From: JALHRI01 sp044351685 | Lineage (GTDB): Bacteria > Pseudomonadota > Alphaproteobacteria > Rickettsiales > UBA3002 | Assembly: GCA_044351685.1 (NCBI GenBank) | Contig: JBILFK010000046.1 | Coordinates: 1-9,550, forward strand | Direction: 5' to 3' | Length of the DNA stretch: 9,550 nucleotides | Shown: piece after piece, positions 6,542 through 9,550 of the stretch | Numbering within the stretch: position 1 is the first letter of the stretch | Layout: each line of letters opens with the position of its first letter | The notes under the pieces: generated by a model | Told to the model about the DNA's origin: nothing | Databases searched by the model: none | What the model saw: the letters and a program-made list of their open reading frames with translations, nothing else | Translations under genes and position numbers: made by a program

Positions 6542-7653
6542 GCCCCTATCTCCTTTTGTATCAGTGTGGCGAGCGTTTCGGCTGCCTGTGGGCTGGCGAG
6601 CTGTTTGGCCTGCTCGGCCATACGCGCAAGTATTTCTGGATGGGTGATAGCACGCTTCAGCGTTTCTGCCAAGATTTCCGGTGTCAGTGTGGATTCTTCG
6701 TAAAGCCATGCGGCTTCGCTATCGGCTGCGGCTTTGGCGTTATACCATTGGTGGTTATCCATGGCGCTGGGTAATGGAACATAGATAGCAGGTCTGCCCG
6801 CCACACATAATTCGGCCACGCTTGAAGCCCCCGCGCGTGAAATCACCAGCTGCGCCTGCGTCAGCCTAAGCGCAATATCAGGGAAGAATGCCGCCAATTC
6901 GCACGCCACATTCAGCGCCGCATACTGCTTCGCCACAGCGTCAATATCACTCGCGCGGCATTGCTGGGTTACACGCAGCAACGCACGCTGTTGTTCAGGT
7001 AACAACGCAATCGCCTGCGGTATCAGGCGGCTGAACACGCTGGCTCCCTGGCTGCCGCCAATCACCAGCACATGCAGCGGGGCATCGGCACTGCGCGCAG
7101 GGTAGAGTGCATCGGCAATATGCTGCATCGCGCGGCGCACGGGGCTTCCCACATACACGGTTTTTTTTACAGCCGCCGAAGGCACGGCATGTGTATCGCG
7201 GTAGCTTAGCGCCACACTGCCCACAAAGCGTGCAAGCAGCCGGTTTACACGCCCCAGATACGCATTCTGATCATGCAGCATGGTGCGCTGGCCGCGCAGC
7301 ACCGCCGCAAGCATCGTAGGTAGCGAAGGGTAGCCACCAAAACCAATCACCAGCGCTGGCGTATGTTTCTGCATCACGCGCCATGCCTGTATTACGCCGC
7401 GCACAATCCCCAGCAAGTTGCGTAGCCTTGTTAGCATACCGCCGCCATTTCTTCCGGTGGCCACTTCGATAATCGGCATGCGGGCAAGCACTCCTTGCAA
7501 TTCGGGTGGGTGGTAGCCGTGAAAGCGCGCATCGGTTAAAAACACGGGGTTAAGGCCGCGTTCCACTAACACTTCTGCAAGTGCCAGCGCCGGGAAAATA
7601 TGGCCGCCAGTGCCGCCAGCTGCCAGAATAATGGTGGGAGATTTCGGGTGCAT
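6538..7653 (-). CDS. murG: UDP-GlcNAc:lipid I GlcNAc transferase MurG
   Basis: MurG is the GT-B glycosyltransferase on the inner face of the inner membrane that converts lipid I to lipid II. Seen in 371 residues: acceptor-side glycine loop GGTGGHIFPALA (13-24) with the conserved His18, GFGGYPS (104-110) with Tyr108, HDQN (127-130), Asn137, the second glycine loop GGSQGA (199-204), ISRAGASSVAEL (271-282) with Arg273 and Glu281, and MDNHQ (298-302), the last three belonging to the UDP-GlcNAc site. Asp128 stands where Glu is usual (HEQN), a conservative change. ATG 7653 is the first possible start; an in-frame TAG lies four codons upstream. No Shine-Dalgarno sequence is evident in the 37-nt gap after ftsW, so translation may be inefficient or coupled. 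An A8 run in the Lys163-Lys164 region could allow slippage. Identification is firm. Confidence 0.97.
   Translation of the reverse strand: MHPKSPTIILAAGGTGGHIFPALALAEVLVERGLNPVFLTDARFHGYHPPELQGVLARMPIIEVATGRNGGGMLTRLRNLLGIVRGVIQAWRVMQKHTPALVIGFGGYPSLPTMLAAVLRGQRTMLHDQNAYLGRVNRLLARFVGSVALSYRDTHAVPSAAVKKTVYVGSPVRRAMQHIADALYPARSADAPLHVLVIGGSQGASVFSRLIPQAIALLPEQQRALLRVTQQCRASDIDAVAKQYAALNVACELAAFFPDIALRLTQAQLVISRAGASSVAELCVAGRPAIYVPLPSAMDNHQWYNAKAAADSEAAWLYEESTLTPEILAETLKRAITHPEILARMAEQAKQLASPQAAETLATLIQKEIGA
6550..6555 (-). promoter_or_regulatory. Ribosome binding site of murC
   Basis: The minus strand reads AAGGAG (6555-6550, within AAAAGGAGA) 8 nt before the ATG at 6541. It lies inside the 3' end of murG and decides the murC start against longer in-frame alternatives. 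Confidence 0.85.
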
Positions 7654-7690
7654 CGCGCAACACTAGCGGGGCAATGCAGAAGCGCAAGAA

Positions 7691-8851
7691 TTATCCGGTA
7701 TATTTTGCCTGCCCCGGCGGCATAATCGTGGTGGCCATCACGCCGTAGCGCTTGCGCGTGAGCGCCAGCATCATGCCCATGCCCACCGCCATCGCAATCA
7801 GCGAAGAACCGCCGTAACTAAGGAAGGGAAGTGTCATGCCCTTAGCAGGCAGCAGGTTTACCGCCACCCCCATATTCACCACCGCCTGAATGCCAAACTG
7901 GGCAAGCAACCCACCCACTGCAATAATGTGGAAGGCATCGGTTTCCTGCCATAATTTCATGAAGCCGCGCACCACAATAAATGCGAATACAAAAATAATC
8001 AGCAGGCAAAACACCACGCCAAATTCTTCGCCCGCCACCGCAAAAATAAAATCGGTATGCGAATCGGGAATGGTTTGTTTCACCACCCCTTCACCCGGGC
8101 CGGTGCCAAACCAGCGACCATGTGCAAAGGCTTCCAGCGATTTTTGTACCTGATAATTATCCCCCGATGCCGGGTCCAAAAACCGATCAATCCGCGCAGC
8201 CACGTGCGGCAATAAATTATACGCAGCAATCACACCGCACACGCCGAACAGCGCCATCACCGCCACCCACAGCACCGGCATGCCCGCCAAAAAAAACTGC
8301 ACCGCAAACATGCCTGAAACGGTGATCACCATGCCAAAATCCGGCTGAATAATCAGCAATACGGCCATCAACGCATAGAGCGCCAGTGCTAAGCGGTAAC
8401 TCGGAAACGAAGGGTGCTTAAGGCCATACGAAAAAATCCACGCACTAATAATCGCAAAGCATGGCTTCATCAGTTCCGAAGGTTGCAGTGAAAACCCACC
8501 AATGCGCAGCCAGCGTACCGCGCCCTTATTCTCAAAACCAATAAACGGCAACGCCACCAATAACGCTACGCTCACGATAATGCCAATCAGCGCAATGCGT
8601 TTAATTTGAGTGGGCGGCAACATCGAAACCCCCATCATCGCCAACACCGAAATCGCCAGAAAAATCTCGTGCCGTGTCACAAAATAAAAACTCGGCAAGC
8701 CAATGCGCAGCGCCACTGGCGGGCTGGCAGCAGCCACCATAAACACGCCCATGCACACCAGCGCCATCATCGCAAATAATGCGGGGCGGTCGACAGTCCA
8801 CCACCAGCGGCCAAGCAGTGTCGTGTTCCTCCTATCAAGCTGGAATGGCAT
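7691..8851 (-). CDS. ftsW: Septal peptidoglycan glycosyltransferase FtsW
   Basis: FtsW is the SEDS-family polytopic inner-membrane enzyme that polymerises lipid II at the septum with its partner transpeptidase FtsI. Its 386 residues carry a short cytoplasmic start with WWWTVDRP (16-23) and about ten hydrophobic segments. SEDS motifs seen are GAVRWLRIGGFSLQPSELMK (110-129), QPDFG (169-173), NYQVQKSLEAFAHG (232-245), PDSHTDFIFAVAGEEFG (262-278) and LPFLSYGGSS (341-350). Asp267 in HTDFIF matches the essential catalytic Asp of the family. ATG 8851 overlaps the murD end by 17 nt and follows GAGGGGAG, whose first four bases are 8 nt upstream. A second, stronger AGGAGG lies inside the coding region one base after the murD stop (8833-8828). 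A T8 run encodes part of Gln-Phe-Phe-Leu near residue 186. A 37-nt gap precedes murG. Confidence 0.97.
   Translation of the reverse strand: MPFQLDRRNTTLLGRWWWTVDRPALFAMMALVCMGVFMVAAASPPVALRIGLPSFYFVTRHEIFLAISVLAMMGVSMLPPTQIKRIALIGIIVSVALLVALPFIGFENKGAVRWLRIGGFSLQPSELMKPCFAIISAWIFSYGLKHPSFPSYRLALALYALMAVLLIIQPDFGMVITVSGMFAVQFFLAGMPVLWVAVMALFGVCGVIAAYNLLPHVAARIDRFLDPASGDNYQVQKSLEAFAHGRWFGTGPGEGVVKQTIPDSHTDFIFAVAGEEFGVVFCLLIIFVFAFIVVRGFMKLWQETDAFHIIAVGGLLAQFGIQAVVNMGVAVNLLPAKGMTLPFLSYGGSSLIAMAVGMGMMLALTRKRYGVMATTIMPPGQAKYTG
8828..8833 (-). promoter_or_regulatory. Shine-Dalgarno-like AGGAGG inside the ftsW 5' end
   Basis: AGGAGG lies one base after the murD TGA (8837-8835) and within codons 7-8 of ftsW. 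No ATG, GTG or TTG in the ftsW frame follows at a useful distance; only a CTG (8818-8816) lies 9 nt downstream. It may hold ribosomes that terminate on murD and help restart at the nearby ftsW ATG, or it may be two Arg codons. A role is unproven. Confidence 0.35.
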
Positions 8852-9550
8852 GCGGCTCCCCTCGCTTCACTGCTTCCACCAGCGCTATAAAATGCTCACC
8901 CCGTTGCTCGAAATTTTTAAACTGATCAAACGATGCGCAGGCAGGTGAAAGTAAAACAATTGGTTTCACCGCACCTTCGGCCAGTGCATCGCGGGTAGCA
9001 TGCGCTACGGCAGCGTCTAATGTGCCGCATGGCGTGTGCTTCACGCTATCACCCAAGGTCGCTGCAAAATCGTTGCTCGCCTCACCAATCAGGTAGGCGT
9101 GGCGAATTTTGTGAAAGTACTTTTGCAAAGGCGTAATGCCGCCCTCTTTAGCAACGCCGCCTAAAATCCAGTAAATATTCTCATAGGTCAGCAACGCTTT
9201 TTCGGTGGCATCGGCATTGGTGGCCTTGCTGTCATTCACAAAGGTTACGCCATGCCATTCACCCAGCCACTGCATGCGGTGGGCAAGCCCCGGAAACGTT
9301 TGCAGCCCCGCCACTATCGTTTCGTGCGCCATGCCAAGCGCAAAACATGCAGCGTAAGCGGCGGTGGCATTCTGCCAGTTATGCGCGCCCTGCAACGCGT
9401 TCACGCCTTTAATATCCGCATGGGTTTTGGGCGTGGCAAGTGCATTGGTGATGATACCACCTGCAGCATGCAACCCATTACCCACGGTTTGTGTGACGCT
9501 GATGGGAATCACCCGCTGGGTTTTTTGCCCCAGCATTTCGCGCGCTATGG
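8835..9550 (-). CDS. murD: UDP-N-acetylmuramoyl-L-alanine--D-glutamate ligase MurD, C-terminal part (partial)
   Basis: MurD is the cytosolic Mur ligase that adds D-Glu to UDP-MurNAc-L-Ala using ATP. The right edge cuts the gene, leaving 237 C-terminal codons; the frame is open to the edge (IARE precedes the Met at 9536, which is an internal residue and not a start). Seen: GAHNWQNATAAYA, the central-domain helix motif that includes the conserved HNxxN-type pattern; LAHRMQ and VNDSKATNADATEKAL, the Mur ligase motif at the entry to the C-terminal domain; ILGGVAKEGG, whose Lys aligns with a substrate-binding Lys of MurD; and LLSPACASFDQFKNFEQRGEHF, a strong MurD signature near the C-terminus. The UDP-binding domain and the ATP P-loop lie outside the window. 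The gene overlaps ftsW by 17 nt. Its place directly before ftsW agrees with the standard cluster order. Confidence 0.96.
   Translation of the reverse strand, partial: IAREMLGQKTQRVIPISVTQTVGNGLHAAGGIITNALATPKTHADIKGVNALQGAHNWQNATAAYAACFALGMAHETIVAGLQTFPGLAHRMQWLGEWHGVTFVNDSKATNADATEKALLTYENIYWILGGVAKEGGITPLQKYFHKIRHAYLIGEASNDFAATLGDSVKHTPCGTLDAAVAHATRDALAEGAVKPIVLLSPACASFDQFKNFEQRGEHFIALVEAVKRGEPHAIPA

Noticed and set aside
6542..6709. 56-residue N-terminal extension of MurC in the open frame upstream of 6541
   Set aside because: It lies wholly inside murG, reads as low-similarity sequence, and a well-spaced AAGGAG plus the ATGA overlap favour the ATG at 6541.
9534..9536. ATG at 9536 as the start of a short murD
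   Set aside because: The frame is open upstream to the window edge and the visible part lacks the N-terminal UDP- and ATP-binding domains, so this Met is internal.

Overview
This window is the 3' half of a division and cell wall (dcw) cluster, all on the minus strand. In transcription order, from high to low coordinates, it reads murD (3' part), ftsW, murG, murC, murB, ddl, ftsQ, ftsA, ftsZ (5' part). I found no mobile element, RNA gene, CRISPR array or foreign-looking gene. The host looks like an alphaproteobacterium: it has the classical Gram-negative murD-to-ftsZ order with ddl next to ftsQ, the FtsW N-terminus carries a WWWTVDR signature, and the base composition is moderately GC-rich (34 of 60 in the first line). 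A finer taxonomic placement is not supported.

Region by region: murD (8835-9550, cut by the right edge) overlaps ftsW (7691-8851) by 17 nt. A 37-nt gap leads to murG (6538-7653), whose stop overlaps the murC start as ATGA. murC (5069-6541) abuts murB (4154-5068), which starts with GTG. A 77-nt gap rich in inverted repeats precedes ddl (3168-4076). ddl overlaps ftsQ (2284-3171) as ATGA, and ftsQ overlaps ftsA (1032-2330). A 186-nt gap separates ftsA from ftsZ (1-845, cut by the left edge).

The products form one pathway. MurC and MurD, with MurE and MurF presumably upstream, build the UDP-MurNAc peptide. MurB supplies UDP-MurNAc and Ddl supplies D-Ala-D-Ala. MurG completes lipid II and FtsW polymerises it at the septum. 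FtsQ, FtsA and FtsZ provide the divisome scaffold, the membrane anchor and the cytokinetic ring. The tight overlaps suggest translational coupling along one long transcript.

The most interesting non-coding DNA is the ftsA-ftsZ gap. It holds a good sigma-70-type promoter (TGGACA, 17 nt, TATAGT), a perfect match to the DnaA-box consensus just upstream, a GANTC (CcrM) site and an odd palindrome near the expected transcript start, a second palindrome beside an A7 tract, and a near-ideal Shine-Dalgarno sequence before ftsZ. This suggests that ftsZ has its own, possibly cell-cycle-linked, control. The murB-ddl gap can form mutually exclusive RNA structures around the ddl start, but that evidence is weaker.
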